Positions 34,978-43,823 of a DNA stretch of 64,000 nt are shown one piece after another. Position numbers and translations under genes: made by a program. The DNA is taken from positions 2,604,001 through 2,668,000 of the forward strand of contig NZ_CP025030.1 in assembly GCF_002812705.1 (NCBI RefSeq), in the 5' to 3' direction. This DNA comes from Achromobacter spanius. Lineage in GTDB: Bacteria; Pseudomonadota; Gammaproteobacteria; Burkholderiales; Burkholderiaceae_B. Positions within the stretch are counted from its first letter, which is position 1, and each line of letters begins with the position of its first letter. The notes under the pieces were generated by a model. It made no database searches and had not been told where the DNA came from. It saw only the letters and a program-made list of their open reading frames with translations.

Positions 34978-36345
34978 CTATACCCGAAGGGGCGCGAGAA
35001 TCTGGGCGAAATGGATGGTGATTCCGACGCCGCGGCCATCCAGTCCCGGCCCCCATTCCACCCGTGCGCCATGGCACGCCGCAATCTGCGCCACCAGCGA
35101 CAACCCGATGCCGCTGCCCCGCTCGGTGGCGCCGGGCATGCGGTAGAAACGGTCGAACACGCGCTCGCGTTCGGCGACGGCAATGCCGGGTCCGTTGTCC
35201 GCCACGGTCAGGTGGGCGCCGCCTTGCGGCAGTGGGCCGCAGCCGACTTTCACGCAGCCGCCTTCGGGTGTGTAGCGCAGGGCGTTGTCCAGCAGGTTGC
35301 GCACCAGCACCCCCAGCGCGTCGACGTTGCCGGGGAGCGTGGTGGCGTGGGTGTCCAGGATGATGCGTTGCTGCTTGGTGTTGGCCAGCACTTCGCTGTC
35401 GCGCGCAATCATTTCCACCAGGTGGTCCAGCGGCACGGGCTCGATCTCGCCTTCGCCCTGTGCTTGCATGCGCGCCTGTTCCAGCAACTGTTCGGCCAGG
35501 CGCGACGTGCGCAACGCCACGTTGCGCAGTTGTTCCACCGCCTGGCCACGCGCCTGCTCGCTGTCGCTGCGCAAGGCCAGGTCCGCGTAGGCGCTTAGCG
35601 CCGCCAGCGGCGTGCGTAGTTCGTGCGCGGCGTCGGCCAGAAAGCGCCGTTCCCGGTCCAACGATGCCGACAGGCGTTCCAGCAAGCCGTTGATGGCGCC
35701 GACGAACGGCCGCAGTTCGCCCGGCATGCCCGAGGTGGGCACCGGCGTCAGGTCCATGCCGGTGCGGTTGACGATGGCGTCTCGCGCACGGTCCACGGGG
35801 CGGAAGGCGCGGCGTATCACCAGCCACGTCAGGCCCGTCAGCGTCAGGAAAAGTGCGCTGAAGAACCACAGCCCGTTCCACATGCGCGTCACGGTGTCGT
35901 CCTGCACTTGATCGATCGACTTGGCGAACTGCACCTGCACCAGCCCGTCCGCATCCGACAAGGCATAGACGCGCCAGGATTCGCCGCGCACCGTGACGTC
36001 CTGGAAACTGTCTTCAAAGCTCGGCACCATGGGGGCATCGGGCGCGGTCGGCGAGCGCACGATAAGCCGCTTGTCGGCCAGCGACCAGACCTGGAAGTTG
36101 GAGGTTTCCCCGTCGAAGTGGGTGGACGCTGGCAACTCGAAACGGTCTTCGTGCAAGGGCTCGGCTTGCAGCAGGCTGGTGGGCAAGGACAGCAGCACCT
36201 TTTGTGCGCCGTAGCGCACGCTTTGGTCCAGCATGCCGGTTTCGGCGCGCGTCTGCTGCACATAGACCAGCAAGACCGCAATCAGCCACGTGGCCAGCAC
36301 GGCCAGCAGCAGGGTGATGGCAAGCCGTCGGCGCAGCGTCGTCAT
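34978..36345 (-). CDS. Sensor histidine kinase, QseC/PmrB-like
   Basis: A 455-residue inner-membrane kinase. It has a first membrane helix (about 10-28), a periplasmic sensor (about 30-155), a second helix (158-178) and HAMP-like linker. The phosphorylation site is FLADAAHELRTPLAAL (H241). The ATPase boxes include VRNLLDNALRYTPEGG, VADNGPGIAV and GSGIGLSLVAQI. Its ATG overlaps the regulator stop by 4 bp (ATGA), so the two are translated together. The divergent MipA-like gene is a likely target. The signal is unknown. Confidence 0.93.
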   Translation of the reverse strand: MTTLRRRLAITLLLAVLATWLIAVLLVYVQQTRAETGMLDQSVRYGAQKVLLSLPTSLLQAEPLHEDRFELPASTHFDGETSNFQVWSLADKRLIVRSPTAPDAPMVPSFEDSFQDVTVRGESWRVYALSDADGLVQVQFAKSIDQVQDDTVTRMWNGLWFFSALFLTLTGLTWLVIRRAFRPVDRARDAIVNRTGMDLTPVPTSGMPGELRPFVGAINGLLERLSASLDRERRFLADAAHELRTPLAALSAYADLALRSDSEQARGQAVEQLRNVALRTSRLAEQLLEQARMQAQGEGEIEPVPLDHLVEMIARDSEVLANTKQQRIILDTHATTLPGNVDALGVLVRNLLDNALRYTPEGGCVKVGCGPLPQGGAHLTVADNGPGIAVAERERVFDRFYRMPGATERGSGIGLSLVAQIAACHGARVEWGPGLDGRGVGITIHFAQILAPLRV

Positions 36346-37010
36346 GGCGTCGCGCCCGCCACCATGCGGTAGCCCAGGCCGTGCTGCGTTTCGATCAGCC
36401 CGTCGCCCAGCTTGCGCCGCAATTGATGGATGTACACCGCCACGGTGTTGCTTTCGATGGTGCCGCTGCTGCCATAGACCGCCACTTCCAATTGGTCGCG
36501 GCTGACGGTGTGGCCCATGCGCTGCATCAGCGCCAACAGCGTGTGATATTCATGCGCGCTCAGGCTGACTTCCTGGCCACCTCGCTTGACGACGCGCCCC
36601 GCGGGTTCCAGCACCACGTCGCGGCAACGCAGCGCGGACACCACGCTGTTGCTGCTGCGCCGAAGCACGGCGCGCAGGCGCGCCAGCAATTCGTCCAGTT
36701 GAAAGGGCTTGACCAGGTAATCGTCGGCGCCCGCGTCCAGCCCCTGAATGCGTTCGCTGAGTCGGTCGCGCGCGGTAATGATCAGTACAGGGGTAGTGTC
36801 GAAACGGCCGCGCAGCGTCTTCAGCAGCGTCAGCCCGCTGCCGGCGGGCAAGCCCAGGTCCAGCAGCACGGCGTGATAGCCGTGATCCACCAACGCCAGT
36901 TGCGCCTCGGGCAAGGTGCGTGCCCAGTTCACGTCGGCCCCGTCTTCGGCCAGGCCCGCACGCAAGGCATCGCCCAGCATGGGATCGTCTTCGACAAGCA
37001 GGATACGCAC
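36342..37010 (-). CDS. OmpR-family response regulator, QseB/PmrA-like; GTG start
   Basis: A 222-residue regulator. The receiver has ED/D at 7-9 (LLVEDDPML), phosphoacceptor D51 (VLLDLGLPAG) and the Lys in DDYLVKPF. The C-terminal winged helix includes LSAHEYHTLLALMQRMGHTV and TVAVYIHQLRRKLGDGLI. Two in-frame GTG codons (37016, 37010) are possible; GGAG is 5 bp before 37010, and that start matches the family (MRILLVEDD). It forms an operon with the kinase gene. It probably binds the TTAA direct repeats at 37050-37065 to control itself and the MipA gene. Confidence 0.92.
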   Translation of the reverse strand: MRILLVEDDPMLGDALRAGLAEDGADVNWARTLPEAQLALVDHGYHAVLLDLGLPAGSGLTLLKTLRGRFDTTPVLIITARDRLSERIQGLDAGADDYLVKPFQLDELLARLRAVLRRSSNSVVSALRCRDVVLEPAGRVVKRGGQEVSLSAHEYHTLLALMQRMGHTVSRDQLEVAVYGSSGTIESNTVAVYIHQLRRKLGDGLIETQHGLGYRMVAGATP

Positions 37011-37049
37011 GCACACTCCAGAGCGCCGCCGGGTACGGCGCGGTGGGGT

Positions 37050-37065
37050 CTTAAAGAAATATTAA
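37050..37065. promoter_or_regulatory. Candidate QseB/PmrA-type box
   Basis: CTTAA (37050-37054) and ATTAA (37061-37065) are spaced 11 bp start to start, the geometry of PmrA/QseB half-sites (TTAA repeated once per helical turn). It lies between the divergent two-component operon and the MipA-like gene. Confidence 0.5.
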
Positions 37066-37140
37066 AAGTTGATCAGGACAATGCAGGCCAATCCCGGGGC
37101 GCTTGCCCACGGCCACTGTCATGAACGAAAGGAAGCCCTG

Positions 37141-37905
37141 ATGCGGATGGGTATAGTAGCAAGAGGCCTGATGGCCGGCGCGGTGTTTGGCGGCGCCGGC
37201 GCCGCGCAGGCGCAAGCCACGAACGGCATAGGATTAGGGGTCGGAGCCATTCCGGTCTATGAAGGGTCCAGCGAGTATCGCGCGCTGCCCGTGCCGCTCA
37301 TCAACTACCATTCCGGCAATTTCTTCATCACGCCCCGCATGGGCCTGCCCGCCATGGGCTTGAAGACGTCCCTGGCGCCTGATCTTGACGCAGGCGTGTT
37401 CCTGGGCTTGAGCCTGGGACGCAAGGCCGACGACGCCGATCGCACCAAGGGCCTGGACGACATCAAGTTCCACGGCGCCTACGGGGCCTATGTGGAATGG
37501 CGGCCCGGCCGCTACTCGCTGGGCGCGGGCTACAAGCAGGCAGCGCGCAGCGGCTATGGCGGCACGCTGGAACTGCGCGCGTCCTACGCGGCGCTCAAGA
37601 CCGAACAGCATACGGTGCAGGTGGGCGTCAGCACGGAATGGGCCAACCATGACGCCATGCAGACCTGGTTTGGCGTGACTTCATCGCAAGCCGCGCGCAG
37701 CCGCGAAGGCCTGTCGACGTATTCGCCATCGTCCGGCTTCAAGTCGGCGGCGCTGTTTACCAGCTGGTCCTATCGCATCAACCCAAGCTGGAGCACGGTG
37801 TCCACCATCGGCGTCAACACGCTGCTGGGCGACGCGCGCGACAGCCCGCTGACCGAGCGCAAAAGCAATGTGTTCGGCTCGGTGGGGGTGATGTACCGCT
37901 TCTGA
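37141..37905 (+). CDS. MipA/OmpV-family outer-membrane protein
   Basis: A 254-residue beta-barrel. The signal peptide is MRMGIVARGLMAGAVFGGAG, cleaved near AAQAQA. The mature start GIGLGVGAIPVYEGSSEYRA followed by PVPLINYHSGNFFITPRMGL is characteristic, and the chain ends GSVGVMYRF with terminal Phe. MipA relatives scaffold murein enzymes or form stress-induced barrels. AGGAAG precedes the ATG. It is divergent from the QseBC-like pair, a common arrangement in which the regulator drives the barrel gene. Confidence 0.92.
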   Translation: MRMGIVARGLMAGAVFGGAGAAQAQATNGIGLGVGAIPVYEGSSEYRALPVPLINYHSGNFFITPRMGLPAMGLKTSLAPDLDAGVFLGLSLGRKADDADRTKGLDDIKFHGAYGAYVEWRPGRYSLGAGYKQAARSGYGGTLELRASYAALKTEQHTVQVGVSTEWANHDAMQTWFGVTSSQAARSREGLSTYSPSSGFKSAALFTSWSYRINPSWSTVSTIGVNTLLGDARDSPLTERKSNVFGSVGVMYRF

Positions 37906-38036
37906 GGGAAACCGTCGGGCAAACAGCGGGCCGCGCAGCGATACATCGTTCAATGGCGCGTTCAATCATTCAAGAAGGCGTAGAGGAGGCCGGATACAAT
38001 TTCGGCGGAATATCCCTCGCCTTCTTGAGCCTTCCC

Positions 38037-39044
38037 ATGCCCGACTTTCCGCCCGAATCCCAAGCCGTCCACAGCCCCACGACGCGCCACGCCATCTTTA
38101 TCGTGGCCACGATCAACCCCGGCGCCGACGCCGCCGCCACCGTGCGGGCCTGGTGCGAAGACGTGGCGGCCCGTGTGCGTACCGTCAACACGCGCTCGCC
38201 CTTGGAAAACCTGTCCTGTGTGTGCGCGTTCGGCTCCAACGCCTGGGACGCCTTGTTCGGGCGGCCGCGCCCGGCCAACCTGCACCCGTTCCGTGTCTTC
38301 GGTGACGGCGAGCGCGTGGCCGTGTCGACCCCGGGCGACATCCTGCTGCACATCCGCGCCGACGCCATGGACCTGTGCTTTGAAGTGGCGACCTTGCTGA
38401 TGGACGGCCTGGGCGACGCGGTGACAGTGGTGGATGAAGTGCACGGCTTTCGCTACTTCGATCGCCGCGCCATCATCGGTTTTGTCGACGGCACCGAAAA
38501 CCCCGAAGGGCGCGAAGCCGTGCACTTCACCGTCATCGGCGATGAAGACGCCGAGTTCGCGGGCGGCAGCTACGTGCTGGTGCAGAAGTACCTGCACGAC
38601 ATGGCCGCATGGAATGCGTTGACCGTGGAAAGCCAGGAAGGCGTCATCGGGCGGCACAAGCTGTCCAACGTGGAACTGGACGACGACATCAAGCCGGCGT
38701 CTTCCCACAGCGCCTTGACCACGCTGGAAGAAAACGGCGAAGAAATCAAGATCCTGCGCGACAACATGCCATTCGGCCGGGCGGGCATGGGCGAATTCGG
38801 CACGTATTTCATCGGCTACGCACGTTCGCCCGCGCCGATCGAGCAGATGCTGGAAAACATGTTCGTGGGCCGTCCGGCGGGCAACTACGACCGCTTGCTG
38901 GACTACAGCCGCGCCGTGACGGGCGGGCTATTCTTCGTGCCCTCGGCGGATCTGCTGGAGGAACTGGCGTCGCGCCCCGCCGCGGCGGCCGTGGCGCAGG
39001 ATGACGCCGCGCCGTTGGCGGCGGACGTGCCGGTTCAACAATAG
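38037..39044 (+). CDS. Dyp-type haem peroxidase
   Basis: A 335-residue peroxidase. The hallmark GFVDGTENP (148-156) supplies distal Asp151, proximal His is H224 (SSHSAL) and the distal Arg is R241 (ILRDNMPFGRAGMGEFG). All catalytic residues are present. It resembles the YfeX-like cytoplasmic group and has no signal peptide. The Ala-rich tail after about residue 310 does not look like an encapsulin-targeting peptide. The ATG at 38037 is chosen because the family alignment begins at ARHAIFIVATINPG-type sequence soon after; the frame is open to 37953. Single-gene unit. Confidence 0.92.
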   Translation: MPDFPPESQAVHSPTTRHAIFIVATINPGADAAATVRAWCEDVAARVRTVNTRSPLENLSCVCAFGSNAWDALFGRPRPANLHPFRVFGDGERVAVSTPGDILLHIRADAMDLCFEVATLLMDGLGDAVTVVDEVHGFRYFDRRAIIGFVDGTENPEGREAVHFTVIGDEDAEFAGGSYVLVQKYLHDMAAWNALTVESQEGVIGRHKLSNVELDDDIKPASSHSALTTLEENGEEIKILRDNMPFGRAGMGEFGTYFIGYARSPAPIEQMLENMFVGRPAGNYDRLLDYSRAVTGGLFFVPSADLLEELASRPAAAAVAQDDAAPLAADVPVQQ

Positions 39045-39237
39045 GCGTCCCTGCGGGCGCGTCGGCCTATCAATAAGCGGCGCCCGCCATCCACGACCAA
39101 AGACCGATTGCGCGGCGCCTGCCTAAAGGTTCCGCTGCCCCTGCCGTAAGCCCATCGTGGCCGCCGCTTTCTCGTATTCGCTGGCGCGCCGCATCCCCGT
39201 GCCGTCCGGCATGGGTCGTGGCAGTCAGAAGGCAAGA

Positions 39238-41118
39238 ATGAAAATCACCTCGTTGCGCAACCGCATTTTATTGATCACCTGCTTTACCGTTGTCGGCGCC
39301 CTGGTGCTGTCGGGCGTCACCACCTACCAGATCGTGCGCAGCAACATGATGGCGACCATCTCGGGCAACCTGGACGCCATCGCGGCCGGTAACGCCAGCG
39401 CCATCGAGCGCTGGTCGCACGACAAGGCCCAGGCCGTGACCGCCACCGCCGCCGTCGTCGAAAAAGGCGACCCGCGCGGCCTGACCAAACTGATGGGCGA
39501 GACCAACGGCTTTCCCATTTCGACCATCGGCTGGTCGGACAAGACATTTTTTTCAACCACGCAAACCGCGGCTGACTACGACCCCACCGCGCGGCCCTGG
39601 TACAAGAGCGCGGTGGCGGCGGGCAAGCTCACCGTCACCAAGCCGTATGGCGATTCGGGCACCGGCAAGCTCTACGTGGCCTTCACCGCCCCGATGATCC
39701 GGGGCGGGCAGACGACGGGCGTGCTGAGCGGCGCCGTGCCGCTGGACGGCATCCAGAGCATCATCCGCGCCATTCGCCCCACGCCGTCCAGCCTGGCGTT
39801 CGTGGTGGCGGCCGACGGCCAGGTCATCTCGCACGTGAACGACAAGCTGGCGTTGAAGCCGTCCACCGACGTGGCCCCGGCATTGACCGCCGCCGCGCTG
39901 ACGGCCATGGCGCGCGACGGCGCCGAACCCATCACCGTCAACCTGGACGGCGAACCCAAGCTGATCAAGGCGCGCCACATACCCGGCACCGACTGGTCGC
40001 TGGTGATTGCGCTGGACCAGGCCGAAGCCACGGCCGGCCTGACGCAAGTGCTGAACGCCACGCTGATTTCGCTGGTGGTGCTGACCCTGGTGGCCGTGGG
40101 CATCGCCAGCGTGGTGACGTCGCGCGCCTTCAAGCGCCTGTCGGCCGTGCGCGACGCCATGGACACCATCGGTTCGGGCGATGGCGACATGACGCACCGC
40201 CTGGCGGTGGTGGGCCACGACGAAGTGGCGCAGATTTCCGCGTCGTTCAACGCCTTTGTCGACAAAATAAGCAAGGTGATGCTGGACGTGCGCGCGGGCG
40301 TGCATTCGATGTCGGCCGCCACGCGCGAGATCGACATGGGCAACCGCGATCTGTCCCAGCGCACGGAAACGTCGGCGGGCTCCTTGCAGGAGACCTCGTC
40401 GGCGCTGACGCAGATGACCTCCAGCGTGCGCCAGACGGAAGAAGCCGCTGAACACGCCAAGCGCCTGGCCACGGAAGCCAGCGTGGCGGCCGAGCGCGGC
40501 GGCAAGGTGGTGACGGATGCGGTGACGACGATGAGCGCGATTTCGCAGTCGTCGCAGCGCATTACCGAGATCATCAGCGTGATCGACAGCATTGCGTTCC
40601 AGACCAACATCCTGGCGCTCAACGCCGCCGTGGAAGCCGCGCGCGCGGGCGAACAGGGCCGTGGCTTTGCCGTGGTGGCGGGCGAAGTGCGCACGCTGGC
40701 GCAACGCAGCGCGGCGTCCGCGCAAGAGATCCGCACGTTGATCCAGGCCTCGGTTGAAAACGTGAAGAGCGGCACCGAGCGGGTGCAGGCGGCGGGTTCG
40801 ACGATGAGCGAAATCGTGGACGGCATTGCCCGCGTGCAGCGCCTGGTGAATGAAATCCACGGCGCCATGACCGAGCAAAGCGTGGGCATCACCCAGATCG
40901 ACCGCAGCGTGGCCGATATGGACCAGGCCACGCAACAGAACGCGGCCCTGGTGGAGGAATCCGCCGCGGCCTCGGCCATGCTGAGTGACCAGGCGCGCGT
41001 GCTGGCGGATACGGTGGGGCTGTTCAAGCTGCGTGGAGACGCGCAGGGGCAGGGCAATCAAGGCATGGGGAACCAAAGTCTGGGGAACCAGCGGCTGGCA
41101 TTGGGGCACGCGGCATAA
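39238..41118 (+). CDS. Methyl-accepting chemotaxis protein with dCache sensor
   Basis: A 626-residue chemoreceptor. The first membrane helix (about 8-33) is followed by a double-Cache periplasmic domain (35-285) with [12 protein letters not shown] (114-125), the motif of amino-acid/amine-binding dCache domains. A second helix near 290-315 and HAMP follow. The cytoplasmic signalling tip contains [20 protein letters not shown], intact for CheA/CheW interaction. The C-terminus is a Gly-Asn-Gln rich tail ([15 protein letters not shown]) with no CheR-binding pentapeptide. ATG 39238 begins the membrane helix; longer starts add an unsupported segment. No che genes are adjacent. Confidence 0.93.
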   Translation: MKITSLRNRILLITCFTVVGALVLSGVTTYQIVRSNMMATISGNLDAIAAGNASAIERWSHDKAQAVTATAAVVEKGDPRGLTKLMGETNGFPISTIGWSDKTFFSTTQTAADYDPTARPWYKSAVAAGKLTVTKPYGDSGTGKLYVAFTAPMIRGGQTTGVLSGAVPLDGIQSIIRAIRPTPSSLAFVVAADGQVISHVNDKLALKPSTDVAPALTAAALTAMARDGAEPITVNLDGEPKLIKARHIPGTDWSLVIALDQAEATAGLTQVLNATLISLVVLTLVAVGIASVVTSRAFKRLSAVRDAMDTIGSGDGDMTHRLAVVGHDEVAQISASFNAFVDKISKVMLDVRAGVHSMSAATREIDMGNRDLSQRTETSAGSLQETSSALTQMTSSVRQTEEAAEHAKRLATEASVAAERGGKVVTDAVTTMSAISQSSQRITEIISVIDSIAFQTNILALNAAVEAARAGEQGRGFAVVAGEVRTLAQRSAASAQEIRTLIQASVENVKSGTERVQAAGSTMSEIVDGIARVQRLVNEIHGAMTEQSVGITQIDRSVADMDQATQQNAALVEESAAASAMLSDQARVLADTVGLFKLRGDAQGQGNQGMGNQSLGNQRLALGHAA

Positions 41119-41271
41119 GCGCAGCCGTTCAGAGCAACCCCAGCGCAACCCCAGAGCAACCCCCAGACCGTTCCCCCCCCGGGGCCGGCTCGGCCCACCC
41201 CCGGGGAGTTGCCCGGCGGCGCGCTTGGCAGCAGAATCCGTCTACCGAGATCGAACCAAGGATGGATGAAG

Positions 41272-42057
41272 ATGGCCGACGCCGCAACGCCCCAGGACGC
41301 AATGATCCCCTCCCGCTTGGGCCGCATCCACGCCCGCCGCTGGCCGGGCGCGGACACCCCCATCGTGCTCTTGCATGATTCCCTGGGCAGCGTCGGCCTG
41401 TGGCGCGACTTCCCGGCCCATCTGGCCCAGGCCACGGGCCGCGCCGTCATTGCCTATGACCGCCTGGGCTTTGGCCAGTCGGACCCCCACCCCGCCACGC
41501 TGAGCGCTGACTTCGTCTTCGCCGAGGCCGAAGACGCCTTCGCCGCCCTGGCCGACCACTATTCACTGTCGCGCTTCATCGCGTTTGGCCATAGCGTGGG
41601 CGGCGGAATGGCGGTGGCGATTGCCGCGGCGTTCCCGCAACGCTGCGTGGGCGTCATCACCGAATCCGCCCAGGAATTCGTGGAAGACCGCACGCTGGCC
41701 GGCATCCGCGAAGCCGGTGAACAATTTCAGGACCCCGCCCAGCTTGAACGCCTGAAGCGCTATCACGGCGACAAGGCGCAGTGGGTGCTGGATGCCTGGG
41801 TGCATACCTGGCAGTCGGCTGAATTCGCCGACTGGAACCTGGACGCGACCCTGCCGCGCGTGAGCCAGCCGCTACTGGCCATCCATGGTGAAAACGACGA
41901 GTACGGCTCCATGCGCCATCCGGAAAAGCTGACTGCGCTGGCGGCCGGGCCGACGCGGATGCTGGCGTTGGCGGGCTGCGGCCACGTGCCGCATCGGGAA
42001 ACTGAAGCCGTGGTGCTGGAGGCGGTGCGAGCGTTTTTGGAACACCATCAGCTTTGA
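41272..42057 (+). CDS. Alpha/beta-hydrolase
   Basis: A 261-residue hydrolase of the fold's core type. The oxyanion region is VLLHDSLGSVGLWRDFP, the nucleophile elbow is FGHSVGGGMA (Ser), an acid lies in IHGENDEYG, and the His is in GCGHVPHRET. It is soluble with no signal peptide. AAGGA lies 9 bp before ATG 41272, and ATG 41266 is possible. Single gene downstream of the chemoreceptor. Esterase or C-C hydrolase cannot be distinguished. Confidence 0.88.
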   Translation: MADAATPQDAMIPSRLGRIHARRWPGADTPIVLLHDSLGSVGLWRDFPAHLAQATGRAVIAYDRLGFGQSDPHPATLSADFVFAEAEDAFAALADHYSLSRFIAFGHSVGGGMAVAIAAAFPQRCVGVITESAQEFVEDRTLAGIREAGEQFQDPAQLERLKRYHGDKAQWVLDAWVHTWQSAEFADWNLDATLPRVSQPLLAIHGENDEYGSMRHPEKLTALAAGPTRMLALAGCGHVPHRETEAVVLEAVRAFLEHHQL

Positions 42058-42191
42058 TGCAGGGCCAGTTGGGGGGGCTGGGGTCATAGGCCGACCGCGC
42101 GGTTAATTTTTCGCCGCGCGTGCCGTTAACGCGTTAGAGACTCCAACAATAATCCGGGCAGGCACTGCCCCATGCGTATGGATGGCCCCCT

Positions 42192-43778
42192 ATGACCGTC
42201 ATCAGTTCGTTGGGAGGCGCAGCCGGCGTCACCCCCTTTAGTTCGCCTGTTACCGGTTCGTCTGCTACGGGTTCGCCCGCTACGGTGCTGCGCGCGGCGC
42301 AGACCGTGGCGCTGGACGGCGCGTCCTCATCCTCCGCCTCGTCCTCGTCCTCCGTGGTGTGGCTGGGTCAGGGGGCGTCCACGGCTGCCAGCTCCACCTA
42401 CAACCAGGCCGGGGCCTTGCCCGACGCCATCGCCACGGCAATGACGAAGAGCGTGGAAGCTCGCAGCCCGGCCAGCCCGTTCGCGGACGTGGGGGCGGCG
42501 GTGCTGAACCGCTTCAGGACGGACGGCACGAATCACTCCCAGTGGGTGCCTTCCCCGCGCTGGGCAGCGTCGGCCGCCTCCGATGCCGGCACCCCCTCGC
42601 AGGCCGGGTTGCAAGCCGACCATGCCGTGTCGCTGCGCATCGCCACCGCCAGCGGCGTCAAGGTGAACGTCACGCTGGAAAGCGGCGCGCAAGGCATGGC
42701 CGTGCAGATCGACGTGGCCGAAGGGGAGTTGAACGAAGACGAACGCCGCGCCATCGCCGCCTTGTCGGGCGCGTTCCAGGATGCGCTGGACGGCCTGGCC
42801 GAAGAGCCGCCGCGCTGGTCGCTGACGAAGTTGGCCAACGGCAGTTCGCCCTTGCTGTCCTCGATCAGCCTGCGTCAAACCCGCATGGTGGACGGCGCCG
42901 AGCAGACCGTCGACTTTCAGGCGGATGCCAAGCAAAAGAGCCTGACCGTGTCCAGCGTCATGGGCGTGGTCAAGGTGGATTTGGACCTGACCCGCCCGGT
43001 TACGCTGGGCTCGGCCGAGCAACAGTCGGCCGCCGTCTCCAAATATCTGCAGCAGTTTGACCGCGCGCAGCGCCGGGGCTCGGGCGACGAGGCGCTGATG
43101 GGCACGTTCAAGGACGTGTTCTCGGCCATGCACACCAGCTACGGCGCGGCACAGGTTCCGGCGGCGGACACCAGCCTCCGCCGCTTGCCCGCCGCCGAGG
43201 CGCATCGCAGCCTGTTGTCCGGCCTGGCGGATTTCTCGGCGTCGATCGAGCAGGTGCGAGACGCCAGCAACCCGGCGCGCCCCAAGGAACTCGACGGCTT
43301 TTCGTTCCAGGCCTCGCAAAGCAGCCAGGTGTCGGGCAAGGCAGGTTGGGATCTGGCAGTCTCGCAAACGCAGCAGTCTGCGCTGACCGCCAGCTATCAC
43401 CGGTCGCTGTCACCGGACGTGCAGTTGGCGCTGACCCAGGACGAGAAGTCGCAGAACTACCTGTACTTCCAGATTCATGACACGACCAACAGCAAGACGG
43501 ACGTGGGCTATCAGGAAGGCGTGCTGGCGACGGCCACGCTGAACGAATCGCGCACGCAAAGCACGCAGGTGTCCAGGTTCATCAAGGGCAAGCAGGTCGA
43601 CCAGTCCTTCACGCCGTCGTCCGAATCGAATTCGCGCAACCTGCTGTCTTTGGTGCAGGCAGCGAAGCTGGACGAAGCAGAGAACGACCCGATGGCCCCG
43701 CGCGACCAGGCGGAAGAGATCCTGCGCCGCAAATACCTGGGTCTGGCGCGCCAGGCCGCTGAGCTGCGGATGGGGTGA
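42192..43778 (+). CDS. Unrecognised 528-residue Ser/Ala-rich protein
   Basis: I do not recognise this protein. Residues 1-75 are low complexity (Ser, Ala, Thr, Gly) with no clear signal peptide. Residues about 135-235 look like a compact domain (HAVSLRIATASGVKVNVTLE, then GELNEDERRAIAALSGAFQD). Residues 235-350 include KQKSLTVSSVMGVVKVDLDL, and the last ~90 are rich in Gln, Ser and charged residues, ending RRKYLGLARQAAELRMG. The Ser-rich head and beta-rich centre would suit a surface-associated or type III-like exported protein, a weak guess. It lies between the hydrolase and uvrA-like genes with its own 134-bp upstream gap. Confidence 0.75.
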   Translation: MTVISSLGGAAGVTPFSSPVTGSSATGSPATVLRAAQTVALDGASSSSASSSSSVVWLGQGASTAASSTYNQAGALPDAIATAMTKSVEARSPASPFADVGAAVLNRFRTDGTNHSQWVPSPRWAASAASDAGTPSQAGLQADHAVSLRIATASGVKVNVTLESGAQGMAVQIDVAEGELNEDERRAIAALSGAFQDALDGLAEEPPRWSLTKLANGSSPLLSSISLRQTRMVDGAEQTVDFQADAKQKSLTVSSVMGVVKVDLDLTRPVTLGSAEQQSAAVSKYLQQFDRAQRRGSGDEALMGTFKDVFSAMHTSYGAAQVPAADTSLRRLPAAEAHRSLLSGLADFSASIEQVRDASNPARPKELDGFSFQASQSSQVSGKAGWDLAVSQTQQSALTASYHRSLSPDVQLALTQDEKSQNYLYFQIHDTTNSKTDVGYQEGVLATATLNESRTQSTQVSRFIKGKQVDQSFTPSSESNSRNLLSLVQAAKLDEAENDPMAPRDQAEEILRRKYLGLARQAAELRMG

Positions 43779-43823
43779 TCCCGGGTCTGGATCGGGGCAG
43801 GGGGTGTCCTTTACTATGGCTCG

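Noticed and set aside
41119..41220. Repeated GAGCAACCCC-type sequence after the chemoreceptor gene
   Set aside because: Only three imperfect C-rich copies, with no stem or T-tract; too weak to call a terminator or repeat element.
42097..42145. GC-rich inverted segment before the 528-residue protein gene
   Set aside because: The T-run lies in the loop rather than after the stem, so it is not an intrinsic terminator, and no promoter pair could be defended.
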